A program made the translations under genes and the position numbers. From positions 83,228 to 147,227 of the forward strand of contig JANQJF010000111.1 of NCBI GenBank assembly GCA_028281765.1: DNA of 64,000 bases, read 5' to 3'. Shown in pieces: positions 1 through 8,080 of the stretch. Source of the DNA: Planctomycetota bacterium (lineage in GTDB: Bacteria; Planctomycetota; UBA1135; UBA2386). The stretch's first letter is position 1; every line of letters begins with the position of its first letter. Below the pieces are notes generated by a model. The model saw only the letters and a list, made by a program, of their open reading frames with translations. It did not search any database and was not told the origin of the DNA.

Positions 1-239
1 ACGATCTGGTCGGTGTTCACGAGCACTCGCGGCGTGCGAACGACCTCGCGGCCCTTCAGCGACACCATCATCGCGTCTTCGATCGCGAGGAAGCGTCGCT
101 CGACGTCCTCGAGCATCTTGGACAGTCGATGGCACTTGTTCGCCAACCGACCTTTGATCAGGAAGGCATCGGTGAGGAACAGGTCCTCGACGAACACCGG
201 GGCTGCGCTCGAGCCCTTTTGGCTGGGATCCGTATCCAT
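1..239 (-). CDS. Hypothetical protein, N-terminal part (runs off the window)
   Basis: An open frame on the minus strand starts with ATG at 239 and runs off the left edge, so about 79 N-terminal residues are visible. It begins MDTDPSQKGSSAAPVF and continues with a soluble, mixed-charge stretch containing NKCHRLSKMLEDVERRFL and ends in VRTPRVLVNTDQIV. There is no signal peptide or membrane segment. It lies 39 bp downstream of folC on the same strand, so the two are probably cotranscribed. I do not recognise the family with confidence; similar short proteins of unknown function occur in planctomycetes. Confidence 0.65.
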   Translation of the reverse strand, partial: MDTDPSQKGSSAAPVFVEDLFLTDAFLIKGRLANKCHRLSKMLEDVERRFLAIEDAMMVSLKGREVVRTPRVLVNTDQI

Positions 240-278
240 CATCTATGCCGTTGGAATCGGCATTGGGGCGGGGCCAAC

Positions 279-1553
279 TCAAGGGTGCCGGGCGAGCCGG
301 CTCCGAACCTCGCCGGCGAGGTAGAACGACCCCGTGACAACGGAGGGTCCGCGCCGCCCGGGCTCCAGCAGGCGCAGCCCGTCCGCGGCGTCGACCGCGA
401 TCCGAACGGAAGCGCCACGGGCCTCCAGCCACTCGCCGAGTTCGTCGCTCGACTCGCACGCCGTGCCCGCGATCTCGGTGACGACGAAGGAGTCCGCGAT
501 CGGAATCAGGACCTCGAGACACTCCCTCCAGCGCTTGCCACGCGCGATCGCGAAGAGAACGTCAACACGCTGAGCACCGAACCGCCGTCGCATCTCGTCC
601 GCCAGGAGCGCCGTCGACGCCGGCGTGTGCGCACCGTCGAGCACGATCGGTCCATCGAACACTTCGAAGCACGCAGGGGACCGCGGCCGGGCGATGCGGG
701 CCGGCAACGCATACCCGGCATACAGAGTTCGCAGACACGCCCAGGCCAGCGCAACCGCACGCACCTCGTACGCCGGCGCGCCGTCGATGCGCACCTCGGC
801 TCGTTCACCGTCCCGATGCCAGAGGGACGCGACGAGATCACTGCCGTCGAACGACGGTTCGCCCGCGCCGAAGTCGCGACCGAACACCTCCAAGTGACAT
901 CCGACCTCGGCCGCGTGCCGCTCGGCGACCTCGAGCGCCCCGCCATCCACCGCGGTGAACCCGATCCCGCCCGGTCGAAACACGTGCGCCTTCTCGGCGG
1001 CGATCGCTTCGACCGTGTCGCCGAGCAGCTCCGTGTGCTCCAGCTCGACCGAGGTGAGGATCGACGCGTCGACCGGAACGGCCGTTGTCGCGTCCAGGCG
1101 CCCACCGAGCCCGACCTCGAGCACCCCGAACTCCACGCCGTAACGATCGAAACAGCCGAGCGACGCCGCGGTCATGACCTCGAAGAAACTCGTCGTGATG
1201 CCGCCCGTCCGCGCGTGGTCCAAAACCGCGGTCAGCTCTTGGGTCAGCAGCGACTCGGACACGTTCTCGCCATCGAGGACGACCCGCTCGAGCACGGTTT
1301 CGACGTGCGGCGACATGTACACGCCCGTCCGAGCCGCCGGCGGCGCGAGGGCCGCAAGGTATCTCGAAGTCGTGCCCTTCCCCTTGGATCCGCCGACCTG
1401 GACGAGCCGTGGCGGCGGCTCCGGCGCGCCTGGCCGCTCGAGCAGGCGACGCATGCTCTCGAGCCCGAATCGCACCCGATCCGGCCGATCCCGTTCGTAG
1501 TTGGTCAAGTCCGCGCACAGCGCGGCGATGCGGTCGGTCGCGGTTTCGGACAC
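279..1553 (-). CDS. folC: Folylpolyglutamate synthase / dihydrofolate synthase (FolC, Mur ligase family)
   Basis: About 424 residues if translation starts at the GTG at 1553 (VSETATDRIAAL); the frame stays open to 1637, but the extra 28 residues look non-coding and would use up the divergent promoter space shared with the esterase gene. FolC adds glutamate to dihydropteroate and/or folates, using ATP, in the cytoplasm. Visible signatures are the P-loop GGSKGKGTT near residue 55, YMSPHVE (the usual SPH motif of FolC), the EVGLGGRLDATT motif, and VLDGAHTPAS at the start of the ligase C-terminal domain. The P-loop has Ser-Lys where many FolC have Thr-Asn. No Shine-Dalgarno is obvious. A short unknown gene follows 39 bp downstream. 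Confidence 0.9.
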   Translation of the reverse strand: MSETATDRIAALCADLTNYERDRPDRVRFGLESMRRLLERPGAPEPPPRLVQVGGSKGKGTTSRYLAALAPPAARTGVYMSPHVETVLERVVLDGENVSESLLTQELTAVLDHARTGGITTSFFEVMTAASLGCFDRYGVEFGVLEVGLGGRLDATTAVPVDASILTSVELEHTELLGDTVEAIAAEKAHVFRPGGIGFTAVDGGALEVAERHAAEVGCHLEVFGRDFGAGEPSFDGSDLVASLWHRDGERAEVRIDGAPAYEVRAVALAWACLRTLYAGYALPARIARPRSPACFEVFDGPIVLDGAHTPASTALLADEMRRRFGAQRVDVLFAIARGKRWRECLEVLIPIADSFVVTEIAGTACESSDELGEWLEARGASVRIAVDAADGLRLLEPGRRGPSVVTGSFYLAGEVRSRLARHP

Positions 1554-1651
1554 GGAGGCAGGGTAGCAGCCAAATGTGGACCCGCGAACAGGGCGAGGAC
1601 GTAAGATCCCCGGCCAGCCGCCACCCCTCCCCCGCACCCCGAGGAAACGAG

Positions 1652-2662
1652 ATGCTGCGAAGCCTCACGATCGCCCTGACCATCGCCGCGTTTGCCGCGG
1701 ACGCGACCGGCCAACGCCGTCGCGGCTCGAAGCCCAAGCTCGAGAACTTCACGACCCGCCTCGGCGACTTCGAGAGCAAGGCGCTCGGCGAGCGCGACTC
1801 CGTCTATCGCGTCTTCCTGCCCAAGGGTTACGACGACAAGGCGAACAAGGACACGCGCTATCCGCTCGTGATCTGGCTCCACGGCATGTGGGAGGATCAC
1901 GACCGTTTCTACACGCGCGGCGGCGCCAAGGTGCTCGACAAGCTCCGCGGCGAGGACGAGATTCCCGAGATGGTCGTCGTGTGCGCGAACGGCAGCCGTT
2001 CTTCGTTCTACATCAACGGCGCGGCGAAGGGTACGGCCTACGAGGACCTGATCGCGAAGGATCTGCTCGAACACTGCGACGAGACCTATCGCATCAAGGC
2101 CGAGCACACCTCGCGCGCGATCGTCGGCGTGAGCATGGGCGGCTACGGCGCGCTGAAGATCGCGTTCAAGCACCCGCAATCGTTCGGAGTCGTGGCCGCG
2201 CACAGCGCCGCGATCCTGCCGCGTGACCCGAAGAAGCTCGACGAAGCGTTCCCGTGGCTCGAGCGCTGGGGCGGCGCCCAGAAGGCGATCGGGTCGATCT
2301 TCGGCAAGGAGATCACGACCGAGAAGTGGAACGCCGAGAACGTCCTGTGCATCGCGGAGGCCCTCGAACCGAAGCGGCTCCACGGTCTGAAGATCTACCT
2401 CGACTGCGGGGACGCAGACTCCTACGGCTTCTTCGCTCCGAACCAGGAGCTCGTGAAGACGCTCGAGAAGCGCAAGATCAAGCACACCTGGCGCGCCGTA
2501 GAGGGCGGGCAGCACGGCTGGCGCCGGGGCTACAACCAGGAAGCAATCCCGAACTCGCTGCGGTTCGTCGCCGCGAGTTTCACGGTGCAGCGCGCGACCT
2601 CGGGCCTCGGCGGCCTGTTCGGCACCGGCGCCGAGGACAAGAAAGATCCACAGCGCAAGTAG
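1652..2662 (+). CDS. Exported alpha/beta-hydrolase esterase (esterase D / tributyrin-esterase type)
   Basis: A 336-residue protein with an N-terminal signal peptide (MLRSLTIALTIAAFAADATG), so it probably acts in the periplasm or outside. The fold signature is clear: YPLVIWLHGMWEDH as the oxyanion-hole strand, the nucleophile elbow GVSMGGYGALK with Ser about residue 161, an acidic residue in LDCGDADSYGFF near 252, and the histidine in GGQHGWRRG near 289. This arrangement is typical of the S-formylglutathione hydrolase/esterase D and feruloyl-esterase-like families; the substrate cannot be read from sequence. A GAGGAAA Shine-Dalgarno precedes the ATG. It is divergent from folC. Confidence 0.85.
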   Translation: MLRSLTIALTIAAFAADATGQRRRGSKPKLENFTTRLGDFESKALGERDSVYRVFLPKGYDDKANKDTRYPLVIWLHGMWEDHDRFYTRGGAKVLDKLRGEDEIPEMVVVCANGSRSSFYINGAAKGTAYEDLIAKDLLEHCDETYRIKAEHTSRAIVGVSMGGYGALKIAFKHPQSFGVVAAHSAAILPRDPKKLDEAFPWLERWGGAQKAIGSIFGKEITTEKWNAENVLCIAEALEPKRLHGLKIYLDCGDADSYGFFAPNQELVKTLEKRKIKHTWRAVEGGQHGWRRGYNQEAIPNSLRFVAASFTVQRATSGLGGLFGTGAEDKKDPQRK

Positions 2663-2752
2663 CCGCTGAGAAGGCGATTACGGGCTTCTCCACGCGGTTT
2701 TCCCGAACCCCGGCGCACACTTCGCCGATGATGGGACTAGGGAGATCTGACG

Positions 2753-3184
2753 ATGTTTTCGCTCGAGCACAGGGTCCGCGTCTTCGTGTTCCAGTTTCTG
2801 GAGAACGACGTCCAATACCTACTGCTCCGGCAGAGGCCCCGGGAAGAGTGGCCGCTGGGCCCCGTCGTCGGGCCGATCGGCCTCGACGAGGGCATCCAGG
2901 ACGCGATCGTGCGCGAGGTCCGCGAGGAAACCGGGATCCGCAAACCGCACCACATCATCGACCTCTCCGAGCCGACCAAAGAGCTGTTCGGCGAGGACGT
3001 CGGCCTCGTGGAGTGGCCGTTCGCCTATCAGGCGGGCGTTCCGGGCGAGCCGAGCCCGGGAATTATTCCCGGGCCGATGGTGGGCGAGTTCCGCTGGATG
3101 TCCTTCGAACAGGCCTTCCAGAACGTCGGGAACGCCAGCGATCGCGAGGCATTGATCCGATTGCGATTGGATCTGAACGGCTGA
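2753..3184 (+). CDS. Nudix hydrolase
   Basis: A 143-residue cytoplasmic protein that carries a full Nudix box, with GPIGLDE leading into EGIQDAIVREVREETGI (about residues 40-63). It matches GX5EX7REUXEEXGU including the metal-binding REXXEE glutamates. The family hydrolyses nucleoside diphosphates linked to another moiety; the length and the MVGEFRWMSFEQAF segment resemble dATP/diadenosine-polyphosphate-type members, but the substrate is not assignable. The ATG at 2753 is preceded by GGGAGAT. A GC-rich perfect hairpin with an AT loop sits inside the gene at 3054-3074. Confidence 0.88.
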   Translation: MFSLEHRVRVFVFQFLENDVQYLLLRQRPREEWPLGPVVGPIGLDEGIQDAIVREVREETGIRKPHHIIDLSEPTKELFGEDVGLVEWPFAYQAGVPGEPSPGIIPGPMVGEFRWMSFEQAFQNVGNASDREALIRLRLDLNG

Positions 3185-3322
3185 TTGCCTCTCCGCGTAT
3201 CAGACGGGACCGAAAACAGACGAAGTCCCCGGGCGAATTTGTCGTAGGAGCCGCAAACTCACCCTTGTCGGGTCGGCCCACGCGCTAGACCCTCCCGGAC
3301 CCCGCTCCTCAACGTTCCCCCA

Positions 3323-3730
3323 ATGAAGCAAGACCAGGACACCGACGTTCGCGAGAACGGCGGCGGCGCCGCCTCCGGCGATGAACCGATCACCGGCGAC
3401 GGACGCCTTCCCAGCTCTGCGATGCGCAGCTACGCGCTGCTCACGCCCGACCTCAAGAACCTCTACTTCGGCTTCTACAAGGCCACGTATGGCAAGACGA
3501 AGCTCGACCTGAAGACGAAGGAGTTCGTCGCCATCGCCGCCTCGCTCTCGCTGGGCTGCAAGGGCTGCCTCGAGGGGCACCTGAAGAAGGCGAAGAAAGA
3601 AGGTGCGACCGCGGAGGAGATCTCCGAGGTCATCGCCGTCACCCTCGGCGTCGCCGCGGCGTCGATCGTCGACCGGTCGGACATCGCCAACTTCCACCTC
3701 GGCGGCCTGTTCGAGAAACCCGCCGAGTAG
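3323..3730 (+). CDS. Carboxymuconolactone decarboxylase / AhpD-like protein
   Basis: A 135-residue protein. After a disordered 30-residue N-terminus it carries the AhpD-like helical fold with the redox motif GCKGCLEGHLKKA: Cys79, Cys82 and His86 give the CX2CX3H signature. In this family the motif supports alkylhydroperoxidase-type or disulfide reductase activity. The region LKTKEFVAIAASLSLGC before it and ATAEEISEVIAVTLGVAAAS after it are family-typical. The neighbours do not include AhpC, so the partner is unknown. The 138 bp before it hold nothing recognisable. Confidence 0.85.
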   Translation: MKQDQDTDVRENGGGAASGDEPITGDGRLPSSAMRSYALLTPDLKNLYFGFYKATYGKTKLDLKTKEFVAIAASLSLGCKGCLEGHLKKAKKEGATAEEISEVIAVTLGVAAASIVDRSDIANFHLGGLFEKPAE

Positions 3731-3832
3731 CGTCGCCGCGGCGTTGAAAGCGCCAGCGGCGAACCCGAAACGGAGATTCTCCGTTATCCTTCGCGGAGGT
3801 CGCGCCGCGCTCGCTCGGCGCGCCGAATCGAG

Positions 3833-5191
3833 ATGCCGCAATCACCGCGTAATCCACTGGCCCTGGCCGATTGGTGGAAGGTCTTCGCGATGGGCACCGT
3901 GCTCGCGGGGCTCATCTTCCTGACCTTCTTCTACGACTACGGGCCCACGATCCCGCTCGGGGAAGGTCCACCGGTCGAACGGACGCGCGTGCAGACTCCG
4001 GTGCTCGATCTCGCGCAGCTCGCGCTCGCGCGGGACGGCACCCGGGCCGAGCGTCTCATCATCGAGCCGAAGCCGCTCGCGCACCTGCTCGAGAAGTCGA
4101 TCGACATCGTGCCGCGCGTCGCGAAAGCGCTCGGGATGCCCGAGCACCCGCTGCTGATCGAAGACGTGCGCGCCAACCCGGCGAGCCATCGAGGTCAATA
4201 CCTCTGGTACAAGGGCAAGCTGCGCTACCTGTCGCGCGGCAAGGCCGGTCACCCGCGGCGCGGCTACAAGATCTACGAAGGCTGGCTGACGACGGACGAG
4301 GGCGACGACGTGCTGTTCCGCGTGTCGCTCGAACCGCGTGATATCCGGGTCGGCGAGTATGTCCGTATCGAGGGCTTCTTCATGAAGCTCTACGACAGCA
4401 ACGATCTGCCGCGCGCCGACCGCGTGCCGGTAATCGTCGGGCCCGAGCTGTTCTCCGACTTCCCGAACTGGAACCCGGTCGCCGAGGTCGACGAGAAGAT
4501 CCTCGACTCGGTCCAGGACGACATCTACGACGCGTTCGGCAACCCGATCGTCGACGGTCCCGTGTGGGACGGCCTGCTCGAATCGCAGTACCTGCCGCTG
4601 TGGCACATGGCGAGCCACGCGCTGACGCGCACGCCGACGCTCACACGCCGTCAGTGGCGCAAGACTCGCCCGTTCAACACGAAGGAGCAGCTCGACAAGG
4701 TCAAGCACGGCGAGTTCGCACGCGGGACGCCAGTCCGCTTGCTCGGCTCGTTCGTGAAAGGCCACGAGTGGGAAGCGCGCCCGAACCCCGTCGGCATCAA
4801 GACCTGGGCGCAGGTGTGGATGCAGGTGCGGGACCTCGGCGGGAAGGCGCTACCGGTTTGGATCCCGAATCCGATCGGCAAGATCAGCTACAACCAATCG
4901 CTCGAGGTCAAGGCGTACTACTTCCGGCGGATGATGTTCGAGTCGCCGGACGGCGGGCGCTTCACGCCCGTGTTCGTCGCCGACGAATTGCACCGCTACA
5001 CGCCGGACCCCCCGCACCCGACCACGGCGATCGTGCAGTGGTCCTTCGTCGGCCTGATCGCCGCCGTCGTGCTGCTGTTCGTGTTCTTGGCGCGCCGCGA
5101 CCGCCAGCGCAATCGAGTGCACCTCGTAGAGATGGACGAGCGCCGCCGCCGCCGCCGAGAGCGCGCCACCCTCGCAAGCGAGCAGGCGTGA
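3833..5191 (+). CDS. Two-pass membrane protein of unknown function, coupled to aroB
   Basis: A 452-residue protein with one transmembrane helix near the N-terminus (about 17-35, FAMGTVLAGLIFLTFFYDYG) and one near the C-terminus (about 397-420, VQWSFVGLIAAVVLLFVFLA), followed by a very basic tail with a run of arginines. The roughly 360 residues between them should lie outside the cytoplasm. That part contains two similar segments (GQYLWYKGKLRYLSRGK... and GTPVRLLGSFVKGHEWEARP...) that look like OB-like beta domains, perhaps duplicated. No catalytic motif is recognised. Its TGA overlaps the aroB GTG start by 4 bp, so the two are translationally coupled. Confidence 0.8.
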   Translation: MPQSPRNPLALADWWKVFAMGTVLAGLIFLTFFYDYGPTIPLGEGPPVERTRVQTPVLDLAQLALARDGTRAERLIIEPKPLAHLLEKSIDIVPRVAKALGMPEHPLLIEDVRANPASHRGQYLWYKGKLRYLSRGKAGHPRRGYKIYEGWLTTDEGDDVLFRVSLEPRDIRVGEYVRIEGFFMKLYDSNDLPRADRVPVIVGPELFSDFPNWNPVAEVDEKILDSVQDDIYDAFGNPIVDGPVWDGLLESQYLPLWHMASHALTRTPTLTRRQWRKTRPFNTKEQLDKVKHGEFARGTPVRLLGSFVKGHEWEARPNPVGIKTWAQVWMQVRDLGGKALPVWIPNPIGKISYNQSLEVKAYYFRRMMFESPDGGRFTPVFVADELHRYTPDPPHPTTAIVQWSFVGLIAAVVLLFVFLARRDRQRNRVHLVEMDERRRRRRERATLASEQA

Positions 5192-6219
5192 CCGAACTCA
5201 CCTGTGCGGCGCCAGGGCACCCGGACAGCCGGATCACGATCCGCGCCGGCGTGCGCCGCGAACTCGGCGACTCGATGTCGGCAGAGAACACGTTCGTGCT
5301 CTGCGACGCACGCGTCGCTGATTCGCACCCCGAGGTCGTGCCGGAAACGGCCATCGCGATGCCGATCGGCGGCGGCGAAACCAGCAAGTCGTTCGACATG
5401 CTCGAGCGTGTGCTTCGAGGGCTCGCCCAGGCCGGCATCGATCGCAACGGGACGCTGTTCGCGTTCGGCGGCGGCACGATCGGCGATCTCGGCGGCGTCG
5501 TCGCCGCGCTGTGGCTGCGCGGGATCCGCCTCGTGCAGGTGCCGACGACGCTACTCGCGATGGTCGACAGCAGCGTGGGGGGCAAGACGGCGATCAACAT
5601 CCCCGAGGGCAAGAACCTAGTCGGCGCGTTCTGGCCACCGAGTGAAGTCTGGATCGACCCGGAGTTCTTGACGACGCTCCCGGACGACGAGTTTCGGTCT
5701 GGCCTCGGCGAAGTGCTGAAGGCCGCGATCGGACTCGACGCCGACTTGTTCGACTTCTGCACCCAGAACCGCGAACGCATCTTGGCACGCGAGCACGACG
5801 CGCTCGGCCGCGCGATCGAGCTGTCGGTCCGCGCCAAGATCCGCGTCGTCGAAGCCGACTTCCGTGAAGGCCACGAGCGCCGCCTGCTCAACCTCGGTCA
5901 CACGCTCGGCCACGCGCTCGAAGGCGTGTCGGGCTTCACCGTGCCCCACGGCATCGCGGTCGCGCGCGGGATCCACTTCGCGATCGACCTGGCGGCGCAC
6001 GTCGGTGCGATCGCGGCGCCGGACGCGGACCGTTGCCGCGAACTGCTGACGACATTCGGTTACGCGCCCGATCCGCTGCCGCCCCGCGAACAACTCGAGC
6101 CGTTCGTGTGGCGCGACAAGAAGCGCGAAGGCAACACCCTGCACTTCGTGCTGCCGACCGCGATCGGCGCCTCGACGACGCGCGCGATCGCCGTCGACGA
6201 GTTCGCCGCGGCGCTCTGA
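5188..6219 (+). CDS. aroB: 3-Dehydroquinate synthase
   Basis: A 343-residue enzyme of the shikimate pathway that converts DAHP to 3-dehydroquinate, using NAD and a divalent metal. Diagnostic stretches are GGGETSKSFDM, FGGGTIGDLGGVVAALWLRG (nucleotide site), VPTTLLAMVDSSVGGKTAIN, GKNLVGAFWPPSEV, GLGEVLKAAIG, and the metal-ligand region LLNLGHTLGHALE followed by VPHGIAVARG. The start was set at the GTG at 5188, which overlaps the preceding stop as GTGA. Its length is a little shorter than typical AroB (about 360), with a trimmed N-terminus. It converges on the kelch gene, with only 1 bp between stops. Confidence 0.95.
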   Translation: MTELTCAAPGHPDSRITIRAGVRRELGDSMSAENTFVLCDARVADSHPEVVPETAIAMPIGGGETSKSFDMLERVLRGLAQAGIDRNGTLFAFGGGTIGDLGGVVAALWLRGIRLVQVPTTLLAMVDSSVGGKTAINIPEGKNLVGAFWPPSEVWIDPEFLTTLPDDEFRSGLGEVLKAAIGLDADLFDFCTQNRERILAREHDALGRAIELSVRAKIRVVEADFREGHERRLLNLGHTLGHALEGVSGFTVPHGIAVARGIHFAIDLAAHVGAIAAPDADRCRELLTTFGYAPDPLPPREQLEPFVWRDKKREGNTLHFVLPTAIGASTTRAIAVDEFAAAL

Positions 6220-6220
6220 G

Positions 6221-8059
6221 TCAGTCGCCGATCACGAGGTGCAGCGACTCCGTCAACGCGAGCACGTTGAGGAACGACCCGTTCGGATCGACACCGCCGC
6301 CTTGCACGTAGACGTCCCAACCCGCGACGTGCGGCGGTAGCCCGAGCGGAAACTCAGCAAAGCTTCCCGACGCCGTGGTCGTCAACGCGATCCACGGCAA
6401 CTCGCCGTTCACCACGCAGCCCCCGACGGCGATCGGGAACGTGTCGAAGGCGATGCCCACGAACGCGAGCGCCCCTGGGAGCACGTTGCCGACCCGCAGA
6501 GCGAACTCGGAGTTGCCCGCTATCGGCACCCCGATCGTCGTCAGCGTCGGGATGCCGTTCGATCCGTTGCAGCCCGGATCGAGCAGCGTGATCGACGCGG
6601 GCACCGTCGGCTCGTAGAGCCAGGTCTCGTCCATGTCCGAACTCTGCGTGTCTTCCCCTCCGAAGAGCAGCATCTGGTGGCGCGCTTGGTCGTAGGCCAT
6701 CGCGTGCTTCCACCGAGCAGGCCCGGCCGTGTACGGCGTCCACGTGAACCCGTCCCACTCCCACGTCTCCGTGGAGCGGAATCCGAACTGGTTCGTCCCG
6801 CCGCCGTGCAGGACGATCCGTTCGCGATCGGTGTCATACCCGAGAGCGGCGTGGCCCCACGCGACCGGGCCGCCGCCGACTTGCTCCCAATGCGAGCCGG
6901 TCCATTCGTAGGTCGCACCGATCGTGACCATCACGACGCGACCGCGCGCGGCGTCGTAAGCCATCGCGTGGTTCGCCGTCCCGGGCGGCTGGACCGGTCC
7001 GAACTCCATCACGAGCTCCGGGCGTTGACTCGCGGGCAAGCCTTCGCCGCTCGTGCAGACGACGGGTCGCGCCGGTCCGGCCAGTTCGAACCCGTCGCGA
7101 ATCACCAAGCCGTGGTTCTCGCGCACCCCGAGGTTCCAGTCGCGGACCAACGTTGTGACGTCGAACTCCTTCCAACCGGGCGACGAATCCGGACACGAGA
7201 ACGAGACGAGGTTCGGGCCGTAGGACGGCTGAGTGTCCCAGGTCAGCTGGCTTTCGATCCAGGCGTCGTTGACGGCGTAGAGATCCTTGCTGACACACCC
7301 CGCACCGACAGGCGTCGTCTGATACAGACGTAGTGTGGCTCGCGACGGGTTCACGCCTATCCACGAAGACAGATCGAATCGGAAGTATCCGCGAGTCGGG
7401 GTGGTGGGACCACCGATCGCGATCATGCGGCCGGCTCGAACGTCCGGATCGAGGCCGAAGTTCGAAGTCGAGAGCCACTCATCGACGGTCGTGTCCGCGC
7501 TCACGGGCACCGACTGCGAGAACGGGGGCACCGACGGCGCCAAGGTCCAGCTCGTGCCATCCCACAACCACGTGTCCTCGAGCAGGTAGTGGCTCACGCC
7601 GTGCAGACCGCCGTACATCACGACGCACTCACGAACCGCGTCGTACGCCATCTTGTGGTGCGTGCTCCGCGGCGGACCACCGACGGAACGAAGCGTCCAG
7701 CTCACGCCGTCCCACGCCCAAGTCCCGTTGGAGACGTTCGGGCCGATTCCCCCGAACACGATGCACTCGCCGCGAGCTTCGTCGTAGGCCATCGCGTGCA
7801 GGGCACGCCGGGGCGGCGGCGCCACGGTCGGAATCAGCGTCCAGTCGTCCCCGTCCCACTCCCAGGTGTCGGCCGCGGGACTCGAGCCACTGACGATCCC
7901 GTCACCGCCGAACACCACGACGCGTTCGCGCGCGGAGTCGTAGGCCATCGCGAAGTTGATCCGTCCCGCTGGATGCGAAGCAGGCATGGACTCGGTCCAA
8001 GTCATCTGCGCCGGAGACACGCTCGCAGTGAGCGCGATGAGCCAAAGAAGATTTCGCAT
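6221..8059 (-). CDS. Secreted kelch-repeat protein with a DNRLRE-type domain and shared C-terminal domain
   Basis: A 612-residue exported protein with signal peptide MRNLLWLIALTASVSPAQ. Kelch-like repeats with the pattern WxWDGxxW...PPxR..HAMAYDxAR...VVFGG occur before and after a roughly 150-residue insert. That insert (SQSVPVSADTTVDEWLSTS through LVIRDGFELAGPARPV) resembles the DNRLRE/disaggregatase-related beta domain seen in planctomycete secreted proteins. The last 115 residues, starting at LLDPGCNGSNGIPTLTTIG, match the C-terminal domain shared with other exported proteins here. Function unknown; the propeller suggests binding. It follows the paralogous kelch gene by 21 bp on the same strand with a GAGGTAG Shine-Dalgarno. 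Confidence 0.85.
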   Translation of the reverse strand: MRNLLWLIALTASVSPAQMTWTESMPASHPAGRINFAMAYDSARERVVVFGGDGIVSGSSPAADTWEWDGDDWTLIPTVAPPPRRALHAMAYDEARGECIVFGGIGPNVSNGTWAWDGVSWTLRSVGGPPRSTHHKMAYDAVRECVVMYGGLHGVSHYLLEDTWLWDGTSWTLAPSVPPFSQSVPVSADTTVDEWLSTSNFGLDPDVRAGRMIAIGGPTTPTRGYFRFDLSSWIGVNPSRATLRLYQTTPVGAGCVSKDLYAVNDAWIESQLTWDTQPSYGPNLVSFSCPDSSPGWKEFDVTTLVRDWNLGVRENHGLVIRDGFELAGPARPVVCTSGEGLPASQRPELVMEFGPVQPPGTANHAMAYDAARGRVVMVTIGATYEWTGSHWEQVGGGPVAWGHAALGYDTDRERIVLHGGGTNQFGFRSTETWEWDGFTWTPYTAGPARWKHAMAYDQARHQMLLFGGEDTQSSDMDETWLYEPTVPASITLLDPGCNGSNGIPTLTTIGVPIAGNSEFALRVGNVLPGALAFVGIAFDTFPIAVGGCVVNGELPWIALTTTASGSFAEFPLGLPPHVAGWDVYVQGGGVDPNGSFLNVLALTESLHLVIGD

Positions 8060-8080
8060 CGTTCTACCTCGGTTCCGAGT

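Noticed and set aside
3054..3074. Perfect 9-bp hairpin with a 3-base loop
   Set aside because: It lies inside the Nudix coding sequence, where it encodes part of a Pro-Gly-rich loop; a regulatory role is not supported.
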